From assembly GCA_903892415.1 (NCBI GenBank), contig CAITIQ010000057.1, positions 1-64,000 on the forward strand: 64,000 nt of DNA, in the 5' to 3' direction. A program made the position numbers and the translations under genes. Of this stretch, positions 45,517 to 54,013 are shown piece by piece (position 1 is the stretch's first letter; each line of letters starts with the position of its first letter). Origin of the DNA: an uncultured delta proteobacterium (GTDB lineage Bacteria; Myxococcota_A; Polyangia; Polyangiales; Polyangiaceae). The notes beneath the pieces are model-generated. The model ran no database searches and was not told the origin of the DNA. It saw only the letters and a program-made list of their open reading frames with translations.

Positions 45517-47166
45517 ATGTCGGCGCTCCTACGAAAGGCCCGTCCCTTCGCTCGCGCCCTATCGATGATGCTGGCGCTCAGCCGTTGCTCGCCAGCGAGC
45601 GACCTCACGAGCCTGGTACCGAGCACGACTGACGGCAGAGCCCCCAGCCCCACAACCTCGACAATGGAGGCCGCTGTCCCGACTTTTTTCCGCGAGCAAG
45701 TCGTGGACGTCGTCGTGCGGAACGGTTCGCTAATCGATGGCAGCGGTTCGCCTGCACAGACCGCCGACGTCGTGCTCGAGGGAGACCGGGTGCTGTTCGT
45801 TGGCGCGGTTGCGCGCGAGCAGAAGGCGCGCCTCGACGTGGACGCCAGCGGGCTCTGGCTAGCCCCCGGCTTCATCGATCTTCACAGCCATCAAGCGCCT
45901 TTCACCGAAGCGCCGCAGCTGCACGCCATGGGCGTTACCACGGTCGTGCTCGGGCAGGACGGGGAGAGCCCCGCTCAAGATATTGGCGCTTTTCTCGACT
46001 CAGTCCACCGCCGCGGTAGCGCGGTCAACATTGCCACCTTGAGTGGCCACAGCTCGCTGCGAGCCGAGCTGGCCCGCGGCGAGGAAAAGGGCCGCAAGGA
46101 TGAAACCGGCGTGGAGCGAGCAGCATCGCTCGCCAGCTTGGTGCGGCGGGATCTCGAGCGCGGGGCTTTCGGCCTCTCGCTCGGCCTGGAGTACGACGGC
46201 GCACGCGGCACCGATGCACAAGAACTGAGCGCCGCGCTCGAGCCGGTGGGCAAGGCCAAGCGCGTGGCAATGGCGCATCTGCGCAGCGAAGACGATGACC
46301 AAGTCGACGCCGCGTTGGCTGAGTTCTTGGGTGCATGCGAACATTCAGGAGCGCGTGCGCACGTTGCCCATTTGAAGGTCGTCCTTGGGCGGGGACAGGC
46401 CCGAGCGGAGTCGCTGTTGCAGCAGCTGGCCCAGGCGCGTGCGCGCGGCCTCGAGGTCAGCGCCGATCTCTACCCGTATACGGCCAGCTACACGACCTTG
46501 GCGATTCTGTTTCCACCCAGCGCCCGTCCGCCGAACGACTACAAGCGCGCGCTTCGCAAACAGCGCGCCGCCATTCGCGAGCACCTGCGAGCTCGGGTCA
46601 TCTCACGAAACGGCCCTGAAGCTACCGTTTTCGGCCCCGGTCGCTACCAAGGCAAGACGCTCGCCGAAGTCGCTGCGGAAAGGCGCCGACCCTTCGAGGA
46701 CATCTTGCTCGGACTCGGACCGTACGGCGGCGAGGCTGCTTACCACGTTATGGACGAGGAGGTCGTATTCCGACTCGCGCGCGATCCCTTCGTCGCCTTC
46801 GGCACCGATGCTAGCGGCGAGAGTTCGCACCCGCGCAGCCATGGAACCTTTGCGCGCGCGCTCGGACCGCTCGTGCGCGACGCCAAGCTGTTCTCGCTCG
46901 AAGAGGCTGTGCGCAAGTCCAGCGGGCTGAGCGCCTCGCTCTTGGGCTTGGCTGACCGCGGCCAGCTCCAAGCCGGAAAGGCGGCTGATCTGGTGGTATT
47001 CGACGCGACGCGAATCACCGATCGCGCCGACTTCATCGAGCCCCACCGCCACGCTGAGGGAGTCCTGCACGTGTGGGTCAACGGGCAATTGGTGCGTCGA
47101 GACGGTAAACCGGTCGCGTTTGGGAAAGCGCCCGGTCGCGCGCTACGTCCCGCTCAGAAGCTCTGA
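45517..47166 (+). CDS. D-aminoacylase / N-acyl-D-amino-acid deacylase family
   Basis: About 549 residues from ATG 45517. An amidohydrolase fold of the D-aminoacylase family: VVVRNGSLIDGSG, LAPGFIDLHSHQAPF (HxH metal ligands), VAHLKV, and FGTDASGESSHPRSHGTFARALG (conserved Asp and HPR). The enzyme removes acyl groups from D-amino acids, Zn dependent. The N-terminus carries a possible lipobox (MLALSRC), which would put the enzyme outside the inner membrane; this is uncertain. The 3' end overlaps the convergent lipoprotein gene by 13 bases. Confidence 0.88.
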   Translation: MSALLRKARPFARALSMMLALSRCSPASDLTSLVPSTTDGRAPSPTTSTMEAAVPTFFREQVVDVVVRNGSLIDGSGSPAQTADVVLEGDRVLFVGAVAREQKARLDVDASGLWLAPGFIDLHSHQAPFTEAPQLHAMGVTTVVLGQDGESPAQDIGAFLDSVHRRGSAVNIATLSGHSSLRAELARGEEKGRKDETGVERAASLASLVRRDLERGAFGLSLGLEYDGARGTDAQELSAALEPVGKAKRVAMAHLRSEDDDQVDAALAEFLGACEHSGARAHVAHLKVVLGRGQARAESLLQQLAQARARGLEVSADLYPYTASYTTLAILFPPSARPPNDYKRALRKQRAAIREHLRARVISRNGPEATVFGPGRYQGKTLAEVAAERRRPFEDILLGLGPYGGEAAYHVMDEEVVFRLARDPFVAFGTDASGESSHPRSHGTFARALGPLVRDAKLFSLEEAVRKSSGLSASLLGLADRGQLQAGKAADLVVFDATRITDRADFIEPHRHAEGVLHVWVNGQLVRRDGKPVAFGKAPGRALRPAQKL

Positions 47167-47837
47167 CTGGCGAAGCGAAACAGAAGATACGTCGGATTCT
47201 CGGTGGTTGGGTCGAGCACGATGGCGCCGTCCGAGTTGTTGTCGTTTCGATGAATCAGATGAGCGCTACTCGCGAACTCGCCTCCAGAGCTAACGGCGAA
47301 AACCGAGATCGGCGCGCCCAACTCGATCCCCGCCGAAATCTGCTCGATCATCGCCGGCAAGGCGAGCTGCTGAAACGCAGGGCTGTGAACGTCTAGATCC
47401 GTGGGGTACTCGAGCGTGAGGTCGGTGTGCCAACCCTCTGACCACGAGGGCCCTATCAAGGCGGCCGACTTCTGGCCGAAGGCTACGTCAGCGATGTTGA
47501 CCACCATGCGGTAGACCGCACCGTTCATCGCGACCTGGAGCACGAGGTGATCGTCGTTGACGAGCGCACACTGGGTGTCCTCAGGTGCGACCACAGCAAC
47601 GACAGTCCCGTCCAGCCGGCCGAAGCTATCGGTAAGCGCATCGCCGAACTGATTCGCGCAGTCCTTGGCCTTGTCCACCGCAACTCCGCCGCCACCGCCT
47701 TCGCTCGCTGCACCGCCTTCGCTCGCGCCGGCCGAACCGAGTCCACCAGCGCCACCGCCCCCGTCGGCGTTGCTCTCAGAGCCGCAACCCAAGCTCGAGA
47801 GCGCCAGAAGAACGAGGGACGTGCTCCAAGACACCAT
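47154..47837 (-). CDS. Gly-rich-linker lipoprotein of unknown function
   Basis: A 227-residue protein with lipobox SSLGC (18), a Gly/Ser/Ala linker (about 25-50) and a beta-rich domain, with a conserved Cys pair (about 59 and 89). No family recognised. The stop overlaps the D-aminoacylase gene end on the other strand; the COMM-like gene lies 6 bases upstream on the same strand. Confidence 0.65.
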   Translation of the reverse strand: MVSWSTSLVLLALSSLGCGSESNADGGGGAGGLGSAGASEGGAASEGGGGGVAVDKAKDCANQFGDALTDSFGRLDGTVVAVVAPEDTQCALVNDDHLVLQVAMNGAVYRMVVNIADVAFGQKSAALIGPSWSEGWHTDLTLEYPTDLDVHSPAFQQLALPAMIEQISAGIELGAPISVFAVSSGGEFASSAHLIHRNDNNSDGAIVLDPTTENPTYLLFRFASQSF

Positions 47838-47842
47838 CGAAC

Positions 47843-48445
47843 TCAGCTCACGATCCCGGCGACGGTCTCTTTCAGTTTACGCAAGATCGAGGGCAGCACC
47901 TCGAGGGTGAGCGACCGCTTCTGGCCCTGCTCTTGGTACTGGAGGGTCAACGTCACCACCGGCAGGCGCAAGCCGCGTCCGTGGTTCGACTGGGTGACCA
48001 TGTTCAGACGCCAGGAAACGTCGGTCAGTACTTTGCCGTGATCCATCAGCGTCTTGTGCGCGAGCTCCGCCTGGATCCGCTGGCGGGCAAGCTCGTAGTT
48101 GGAGAGCACCAGCGTGGAGATCACCGGGTCGTTGCCTGATAACTTCGCCAGGTCGTCGCCCAGAACCTCACGAGGCAAATCAAGAGCGGCCGCAAAGCGA
48201 TAGACGGCACGCATCGAGCTGGCGGCGCGCGATAGCTGAGCCGGTTCCAGGCCCAGTCGCTGGGCGTGCGCCTCGATGATCGCGCCGGCGTCGGGGGGCG
48301 GAGGATCGACCAACACCGCTTCCACCGCCTTCCACAAACCGGCCTGGGCATCACCCGGTAGCGCGCTGATCGACTTGAGATCGCGCGCGAGTTCAGCAGG
48401 GGCAGGTGCTCCCTCGAGGCAGGCAAGCAGCGGGGGATCGCTCAT
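47843..48445 (-). CDS. COMM-domain-like protein
   Basis: A 200-residue cytoplasmic protein. The first 135 residues are all-helical. The C-terminal 60 residues (140-200) read VLTDVSWRLNMVTQSN...LPVVTLTLQY...LTLEVLPSILRKLKETV, which follows the COMM-domain pattern L-D-DWR---...P---L-L-...F-L----L--L---L. Both the order (helical N-domain, COMM C-domain) and the length resemble COMMD proteins of eukaryotes. The Trp 145 is the key conserved residue. Homology is inferred by eye, so convergence is possible. ATG 48460 is an alternative start. Confidence 0.5.
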   Translation of the reverse strand: MSDPPLLACLEGAPAPAELARDLKSISALPGDAQAGLWKAVEAVLVDPPPPDAGAIIEAHAQRLGLEPAQLSRAASSMRAVYRFAAALDLPREVLGDDLAKLSGNDPVISTLVLSNYELARQRIQAELAHKTLMDHGKVLTDVSWRLNMVTQSNHGRGLRLPVVTLTLQYQEQGQKRSLTLEVLPSILRKLKETVAGIVS

Positions 48446-48509
48446 TGCCTCGATATGCACCCAAGCGCCTTAGGGCGGCAAGCGGGAGCCGCAGTGTTGC
48501 AGTGCAGCA

Positions 48510-49031
48510 TCAGCGCTTGTTGCGTTTACCTCGCAACTCCCGACGTAGCTCCTCCAGCTCGTTGCGCAGCGAAGCTACGTCGGCCGCGTCGGCTGGAGTT
48601 GGCGGCGCCGACGGCGGCGGCTCACCCCAAAAGGGAATTGCGCCCATCGCTCGCGCCAACGCGTTGGTGGCGGTAAAGGGCACGTTCGCAAACGGCACGT
48701 AGGGCGATATCGCCTGGGCCCCGGACTTGGCGGTCAAGTACATCTCGAGCGCGAACGATACGTAACGGCTGAAAAAGTCGCCCAACGCGTCATCTTGCAT
48801 GCGGATCAGGCGCGCTAGCAGCGGCACCGGAAGCAGCCTCGCGGCCTGGGTTTCGAGTACGATTTGCACCAGCGTGGCCTGCGTAAGGTCTTCGCCGGTC
48901 TTGGCGTCCACGACTCGCACATCTTTGCCGCCCTTGACCCGTTCGGTCAGCTCATCGAGCGTGATGTAGCAGCTCTCCTCGGTGTCATAGAGCCGTCGAT
49001 TCGAGTACTTCTTGACGGTGGTGACGCTCAT
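48510..49031 (-). CDS. phaR: Polyhydroxyalkanoate synthesis regulator PhaR
   Basis: A 173-residue protein. The N-terminal PHB/PHA accumulation regulator DNA-binding domain is clear: VKKYSNRRLYDTEESCYITLDELTERVKGGKDVRVVDAKTGEDLT. A middle region and a C-terminal coiled coil (VASLRNELEELRRELRGKR) follow. PhaR binds PHA and its target promoters and lifts repression as polymer accumulates. It sits divergent from the operon that ends with phaC. ATG 49031 is chosen because the domain starts right after it. Confidence 0.93.
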   Translation of the reverse strand: MSVTTVKKYSNRRLYDTEESCYITLDELTERVKGGKDVRVVDAKTGEDLTQATLVQIVLETQAARLLPVPLLARLIRMQDDALGDFFSRYVSFALEMYLTAKSGAQAISPYVPFANVPFTATNALARAMGAIPFWGEPPPSAPPTPADAADVASLRNELEELRRELRGKRNKR

Positions 49032-49166
49032 TCGTAGTCGCTGTCGTCGCACGCTCGGCAACGCGCCGCAACACACTGTCTCACGCCCTGCGACCTGAGC
49101 GATCAGCGCCGTTCGGGCCAACTTGACAGCGTCCCGAGCCCAGCGCATACACGGTTCTTCGCCGAA

Positions 49167-49180
49167 TTGCTGCAGCGCAA
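49167..49180. promoter_or_regulatory. Candidate PhaR operator: TTGC-TGCAGC-GCAA dyad
   Basis: A perfect 14-base inverted repeat (TTGC 49167-49170, TGCAGC, GCAA 49177-49180) with a central GCTGCAGC palindrome, 20 bases before the preferred start of the first gene of the PHA-linked operon and 136 bases upstream of phaR. PhaR homologues are known to bind TGC/GCA-rich dyads. The link is by pattern and position only. Confidence 0.3.
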
Positions 49181-49199
49181 CACGGCCGGAAAGAAGTAC

Positions 49200-50249
49200 A
49201 TGACACAGCAGGCTCGCACGTGGTTCCCATCATCGGCAGGTCCCCTCACACTTGCGCGGCCGGCGAATAGCGTTCGCCCCGCATATCGAGCCGCTCGGTT
49301 GAAGGCGCTGCTGCTCGGACTCGCTCTGGTGGGCCTGTCGGCCTGTGCGGCGGGCGAGCCCTTTGGCGGTACCTGCGAGGTCGGTGCGGACTGCGAAAGC
49401 GGCGCTTGCAATGACGGCATGTGCGTCAACGTTGAAGGCGGTTCCGGGGGCGCCTCGTCGAACGGCGGCAGCGGCGGGGACGGCGGCAGCGGTGCCACGG
49501 GTGGTGGTGGTGAGCAGGCCGGCGGAGCGGGTGGTACCGGCGGCAACGGGCTGTGCAGCCCGAATGAAGACGGCACCATCACGCGTGAGGAAATCCCGCT
49601 CGCAGCTGGGCTCGACGCCAAGTTCCGCGTCGCCACCGGCGTCACGCTCTCCACGGCCAGCACCCTGGTAGACGGCAAAGAGACGTGGGACTTCTCTGGA
49701 GCGCTGCCGGGCGATCACGGCGTCCTGCTCGAGACGCTGCCGCTGGCGGGGACGTGGTACGCAGACGTCTTTCCCGGAGCTAGCTACGCTTCTCGTCTGT
49801 CGGACACCAGCGAGCTGATCGGCGTATTCGAGATCACCGAGGATGCTTTGCTCCTTCGCGGGGTCGTCTCCCCTGAAGACGGCGTGACGCGCACCGAGCT
49901 CGAATATGATCCGGCGGTCAAGGTGCTGGCTTTCCCGCTCGAGGTTGGCAACACCTGGAGCACCAACACGAGCATCAGCGGCTACGCCAGCGGCGTGCTC
50001 AGCTTCTACAGCGAGAGCTACGAATCAACAGTGGACTCGCGCGGTGACGTCGTGACTCCCTTCTCCACCTTTGACGCCTTGCGCGTGCGCATCGACTTGA
50101 CGCGAACCATCGGCGCGCTGGTCACCACGCAAAAGACCTTCGCCTTCGTCACCGAGTGCTTCGGCACCATCGCGACGATCGACTCGGAGGCCAACGAGAC
50201 CGGTGACGAGTTCGTTGACATCGCTGAGATCAAGCGGCTGGCACCTTGA
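49200..50249 (+). CDS. Surface lipoprotein, first gene of the PHA-linked operon
   Basis: About 349 residues from ATG 49200 (an in-frame TTG 49167 is the alternative). Lipobox VGLSAC; then GTCEVGADCESGACNDGMC, a small Cys-rich motif; a Gly-rich linker (to about 120); then a beta-rich domain. From LCSPNEDGTITREEIPLAAG to the end it resembles the second lipoprotein of this operon (52845-53684). The stop overlaps the TTG start of the hydrolase gene (TTGA). Function unknown; the pairing suggests a shared surface complex. Confidence 0.75.
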   Translation: MTQQARTWFPSSAGPLTLARPANSVRPAYRAARLKALLLGLALVGLSACAAGEPFGGTCEVGADCESGACNDGMCVNVEGGSGGASSNGGSGGDGGSGATGGGGEQAGGAGGTGGNGLCSPNEDGTITREEIPLAAGLDAKFRVATGVTLSTASTLVDGKETWDFSGALPGDHGVLLETLPLAGTWYADVFPGASYASRLSDTSELIGVFEITEDALLLRGVVSPEDGVTRTELEYDPAVKVLAFPLEVGNTWSTNTSISGYASGVLSFYSESYESTVDSRGDVVTPFSTFDALRVRIDLTRTIGALVTTQKTFAFVTECFGTIATIDSEANETGDEFVDIAEIKRLAP

Positions 50250-51268
50250 TTCGTCGTCGTTTCATCAAGTCGTGCGCGGGCCTGGCCGCTGCGCTGTCAT
50301 CCGCGAGCTGCGTCGAGTTTCACCGCGGGCCGCTGGCAGGCGCGCCCAAGGGAGCCACCTTCGCCAAGCTGCGCGGGGCGAACATCCACTTCGTCGATGA
50401 AGGCCAAGGGCCCGTCGTGGTGCTGATCCACGGCTTCGCTTCGTCGATGGGCGCCTGGGCGGGAATTCGAAAGGCGCTAGCCGGCAAGTTTCGGGTGATC
50501 GCGCTGGACCTCAAGGGCTTCGGTTGGAGCGATCGGCCGGAGGGTGATTACAGCCCCAAGGCGCAAGCCGAGATCATCCTCGATCTTTTGGATGAGCGTG
50601 GTGTGGACAGCCCGGTCGCGCTCGTCGCCCATTCGTGGGGCTCGTCGATCGCGCTGCAAGTTGCGCTGCTTGCTCCGGACCAGATCGAGCGAATCGCACT
50701 CTACGACGCTTGGGTCTACGACGACCAGCTGCCCAACTTCTTCCGTTGGGCGCGCGCAGACGGCCTCGGCGAGGGGCTCGTTGGCGCCTTCTACAACGAG
50801 CGCTCCGACGAGAAGATGGCCTCGGCCTTCTACGACCGTAAGTACATCACCGAGGAGCTGATCGAGACGGTGGAAGATCAGCTCTCGCGCCCCGGGACCA
50901 AGGCCGCAGCTCTCGCCGCCATCCGTGGTCAGCGCTTCGACGAGGTGGAGGATCGCTACAAGACGATCGACAAGCCCACGCTCTTGCTCTGGGGGCGTGA
51001 AGACAAGGTGACCACCCTGCCCTTTGGCGAGCGGCTGGTGAACGAGTTGCCGCAAGCCAAGCTCATCGTCTACCCGCGTTGCGGCCACTTCCCGATGATC
51101 GAGGCGGTACGGCCCTCCACGCGCGACCTGCTCGCGTTCTTGATCGAGATGAAGGCGCCGGTCACCAAACCCGCGAGCGAGAAACCAGCGCCCGAACCAA
51201 CGCCGCTCGAACCAAAAGACAACCCGGAGCAGCCCGCGCCGGGTTCGGACACGGAGCCGCGCCAATGA
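50246..51268 (+). CDS. Exported alpha/beta-hydrolase (lipase/esterase type)
   Basis: A 340-residue protein starting at TTG 50246, inside the stop of the upstream gene. The N-terminus RRRFIKSCAGLAAALSSASC has a twin-arginine-like motif and a possible lipobox. The catalytic core has oxyanion HGFASSMGAW, nucleophile elbow AHSWGS, acid GREDKVTT and His in RCGHFPMIEA: a complete triad. The C-terminal 45 residues are Pro-rich. It would hydrolyse an ester outside the inner membrane. Coupling with a PHA operon suggests a fatty-acid or PHA-derived substrate; this is inferred. Confidence 0.85.
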   Translation: MIRRRFIKSCAGLAAALSSASCVEFHRGPLAGAPKGATFAKLRGANIHFVDEGQGPVVVLIHGFASSMGAWAGIRKALAGKFRVIALDLKGFGWSDRPEGDYSPKAQAEIILDLLDERGVDSPVALVAHSWGSSIALQVALLAPDQIERIALYDAWVYDDQLPNFFRWARADGLGEGLVGAFYNERSDEKMASAFYDRKYITEELIETVEDQLSRPGTKAAALAAIRGQRFDEVEDRYKTIDKPTLLLWGREDKVTTLPFGERLVNELPQAKLIVYPRCGHFPMIEAVRPSTRDLLAFLIEMKAPVTKPASEKPAPEPTPLEPKDNPEQPAPGSDTEPRQ

Positions 51269-52842
51269 AGCGACGCTACCTCTTTGCGCTGGTTCTGGCC
51301 GCGGCGCCGGTCGACGCGGCGCTCGCATCGGGCCTTACCGATCACGGTGAAGATCTCGAGGCGCCGGGCTCGTTCATCCAAGTCTCGGGCTACACCCGAA
51401 CGCGCGGCTCGCTCTTCCACAACCTGGATCTCGACCGCGGCCCCACGCCTTCCGGGGAGATCCTGTTCCCGGTCTCCCTTTCGGATCCGACCGAGCAGCT
51501 GCTCACCGCCTTCGACACGCGCATCCGCACCGACGTGAGCCTCTATGCGCCTTGGGGCGGCATGGCGGTCAAGGTTCGTCTCGATACGCTCGACAACGTC
51601 TTGCTCGGTAGCATGCCGGAAGGCATCCCGTCGGCCTCGACCAGCCAACGCTCCGACGAGCCGCTGTTCAAGCTACGGCGCGCCTACGCTGAGCTGCTCA
51701 CTCCCTTCGGACTTCTGGCCTTTGGTCGCATGGGCCAAGACTGGGGGCTCGGCATGTTGGCCAACGGCGGGGACGCGCTCGACGCCGACAGCGGGGACTC
51801 GGCCGACCGCATCGCCTTCGTCACGCCGCTCGTCGATCATCTGTTTGCCATCGCCTACGATTTCACCGCCGCAGGCGCTCCGGTGGAGCATCGCACAGGC
51901 TTCCGGGCGATCGACGTCGAGCCCAAAGCCATCGCGCACACCTTGACCTTCGCTGTCTCCCGTTGGCGCGGTCCGGAAGCGCGCGCACGTCGCAGCGCCG
52001 CCGGCAAGGTCACGCCCGAATACGGCGCCTTCGCCTCCTACCGCTTCCAGGACTCCGACATCCCCGCGACCTACCTGCCTGTCGCCCAACCAATTCCGCT
52101 CGAGGCAGGACAAGTCATGGCGCGCGGCTACGAAGCGCTGGCTTCGGATCTTTGGTTGCGATTTGAAGGTAGGAACTTCCGCATCGAGGCGGAGGCTGCG
52201 TACCTGCATGCATCTGTCGAGCAACCGAGCTTGATTCCGGGCGTGCTCTTCCGCGAGCCAGTCACCTCCAACCAATTCGGAGCAGCGTTGGAGACAGAGT
52301 TCGGCGATGATCAGCGGCGCTTTCTCGGGGGCCTCAACGCCGGCTTCGCCAGCGGGGACGCCGCACCGGGCTTCGGAGCGATCCTCAAAGCTGGGGACGT
52401 CGCTCCGGTGGCTGGAGACCTCGACGGTCCGCAGGCGAACCCGCCCTTCGATAGCGAGGTCAACAACTTCCGCTTCCACCCCGACTACCGCGTGGATCGC
52501 ATTCTTTTTCGCGAGATCATTGGCACCGTAACCGACGCGATCTACCTCAAGCCGCACCTCAAGTATGACCTGATCACCGACATCGGCGGCAAGCTCAGCG
52601 TGGGCCTCGCGGGCGTGCTCTCGTTCGCCGCAAAGTCCGAGTCCACTCCCGGCCAAGCTGGCTTCCTCGGCTTTGAGATCGACCCAACCATCTCCTACGT
52701 GAGCGACGTAGGCTTTCGAGCCGATCTCGAACAAGCCACCTTGCTCCCAGGCGCTGGCTTGGACAACGTAGAGTTGAACCTTGCGTCGAAGCCCGCACAA
52801 CTTTGGCGGCTACGTCTTTCTTACGTCTTCCGAGGACCTTGA
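51265..52842 (+). CDS. Outer-membrane beta-barrel protein (TIGR04551-like)
   Basis: About 525 residues from ATG 51265, which overlaps the hydrolase stop by 4 bases. A signal peptide (FALVLAAAPVDAALAS) is followed by alternating strands with aromatic residues (FALRRAYAELLTPFGLLAFGRMGQDWGLGMLANGG) and a C-terminal LSYVFRGP strand. It fits a porin-like protein widespread in myxobacteria; I associate the layout with family TIGR04551, from memory. It could import the products of the upstream hydrolase. Confidence 0.75.
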   Translation: MKRRYLFALVLAAAPVDAALASGLTDHGEDLEAPGSFIQVSGYTRTRGSLFHNLDLDRGPTPSGEILFPVSLSDPTEQLLTAFDTRIRTDVSLYAPWGGMAVKVRLDTLDNVLLGSMPEGIPSASTSQRSDEPLFKLRRAYAELLTPFGLLAFGRMGQDWGLGMLANGGDALDADSGDSADRIAFVTPLVDHLFAIAYDFTAAGAPVEHRTGFRAIDVEPKAIAHTLTFAVSRWRGPEARARRSAAGKVTPEYGAFASYRFQDSDIPATYLPVAQPIPLEAGQVMARGYEALASDLWLRFEGRNFRIEAEAAYLHASVEQPSLIPGVLFREPVTSNQFGAALETEFGDDQRRFLGGLNAGFASGDAAPGFGAILKAGDVAPVAGDLDGPQANPPFDSEVNNFRFHPDYRVDRILFREIIGTVTDAIYLKPHLKYDLITDIGGKLSVGLAGVLSFAAKSESTPGQAGFLGFEIDPTISYVSDVGFRADLEQATLLPGAGLDNVELNLASKPAQLWRLRLSYVFRGP

Positions 52843-52844
52843 TC

Positions 52845-53684
52845 ATGAAGCAACGTTGGTTGAGCCTCATCCTTTCACTCAGCGCAATCACCGCGTGCGG
52901 AGACAACCTCACGCTGCCGCCCGACCGGGACCCGGCGAGCGACCCTGATCCGCCGGTGCTCTCCTGCATTCCGAACCTCGACGGCAAGATCGAGCGCAAG
53001 GAGCTCGAGGTCGCAGCGGGGGTTCCCGTTCGCTACGTGATCTCACCCAGCGGGGAGACGCGTGAGGTAGATCTCTCCGGCACCGAGGAAGAGGGCGAGC
53101 TCATTTGGGACTTCTCCACCGACTTCGCTGACGACGAGGCGCTCACCGTCACCGCCAGCACTTTGGAAGGCAAGTGGTACGCGGCTGAGTTTGCAGACGG
53201 TGCTTTCGTGACCCCGTTCAACAAGAGCGGCAGCCTCGAGTCGATCGGGCTCGTCAGCGACGGCGGACTGCTGCTGCTCGGGATCGCCTCGGCTGAAGAG
53301 GCCCCAGAACAAGGGCAAACCTTGCTCGTGTACAACCCGCCGATCACCGTGTTGCAGTTCCCGGTGGAGGTCGGCCAGAGCTTCGTGTCGAGCGGTCAGA
53401 TCGAGAACGGGATGACGCTGGGTCTGCCCTATGCGGGCAAAGACACGTACGAGGTTTCGGTGGACGCTGTGGGCCGCATCGATCTGCTGCAGCTGACCTT
53501 CGAGCAGGTCCATCGCGTTCGTACCAAGGTGACGGTGGAACCAGCTGTCGGCGCCGCGGTGGTTCGGCACCAGACGTCCTTTTTCTCAGAGTGTTTTGCC
53601 GAGGTCGCTCGAGCAACGAGCGCTGACGGAGAGAGCTCGGCTGACTTTTCCCAGGCAGCGGAGCTGCGCAGACTGGGTTTCTGA
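52845..53684 (+). CDS. Surface lipoprotein, paralogue of the 49200 gene product
   Basis: About 279 residues from ATG 52845, 2 bases after the barrel gene. Lipobox ITAC (about 18). From CIPNLDGKIERKELEVAAG to the end it resembles the first lipoprotein of the operon: both have a CxPN-DG-I-R-E-(P/L)-(A/V)AG opening, an (F/L)WDFS segment, a LxGxWYA block and a late ECF motif. It lacks the Gly-rich linker and the Cys-rich motif of the first copy. Probably arose by duplication. Confidence 0.8.
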   Translation: MKQRWLSLILSLSAITACGDNLTLPPDRDPASDPDPPVLSCIPNLDGKIERKELEVAAGVPVRYVISPSGETREVDLSGTEEEGELIWDFSTDFADDEALTVTASTLEGKWYAAEFADGAFVTPFNKSGSLESIGLVSDGGLLLLGIASAEEAPEQGQTLLVYNPPITVLQFPVEVGQSFVSSGQIENGMTLGLPYAGKDTYEVSVDAVGRIDLLQLTFEQVHRVRTKVTVEPAVGAAVVRHQTSFFSECFAEVARATSADGESSADFSQAAELRRLGF

Positions 53685-53703
53685 TCACCTGCTGGAGACG
53701 CGT

Positions 53704-54000
53704 ATGTGGAACAAGTTCAAAGACGTTTTCAACAAGTGGGAGACGAGCACTGCGAAGCGCGTCGAGGACGCGTTGAAGAACCCACTGGTGCTCGAGCCAG
53801 CTGGTGCGCTGCTGACCACGGTCATGCGCACCAAAGCGCGCGCTGACCGCGCGGTCGCCTCGGTTTGGGGCGTCGTAGGGCTGCCGACCAAGCGCGACCA
53901 AGAGCGCACGTTGCACGCGCTCAATCAAATCCAGAGCCGACTGCTCGATCTCGAGGAGCAGCTCGCTGCCGCCAACGACCGCACCAAGCCGAACGCCTGA
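53704..54000 (+). CDS. Phasin-like small helical protein (PHA granule associated)
   Basis: A 98-residue helical protein: MWNKFKDVFNKWETSTAKRVEDALKNP at the start, a hydrophobic middle (LEPAGALLTTVM), and a C-terminal coiled coil (LHALNQIQSRLLDLEEQLA). Its size and location directly upstream of the acyl-CoA ligase and phaC fit a phasin or PhaE-like synthase partner. No conserved PhaE motif is recognised, so the call rests on context and composition. Confidence 0.6.
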   Translation: MWNKFKDVFNKWETSTAKRVEDALKNPLVLEPAGALLTTVMRTKARADRAVASVWGVVGLPTKRDQERTLHALNQIQSRLLDLEEQLAAANDRTKPNA

Positions 54001-54013
54001 ACGAGGGACCCTC

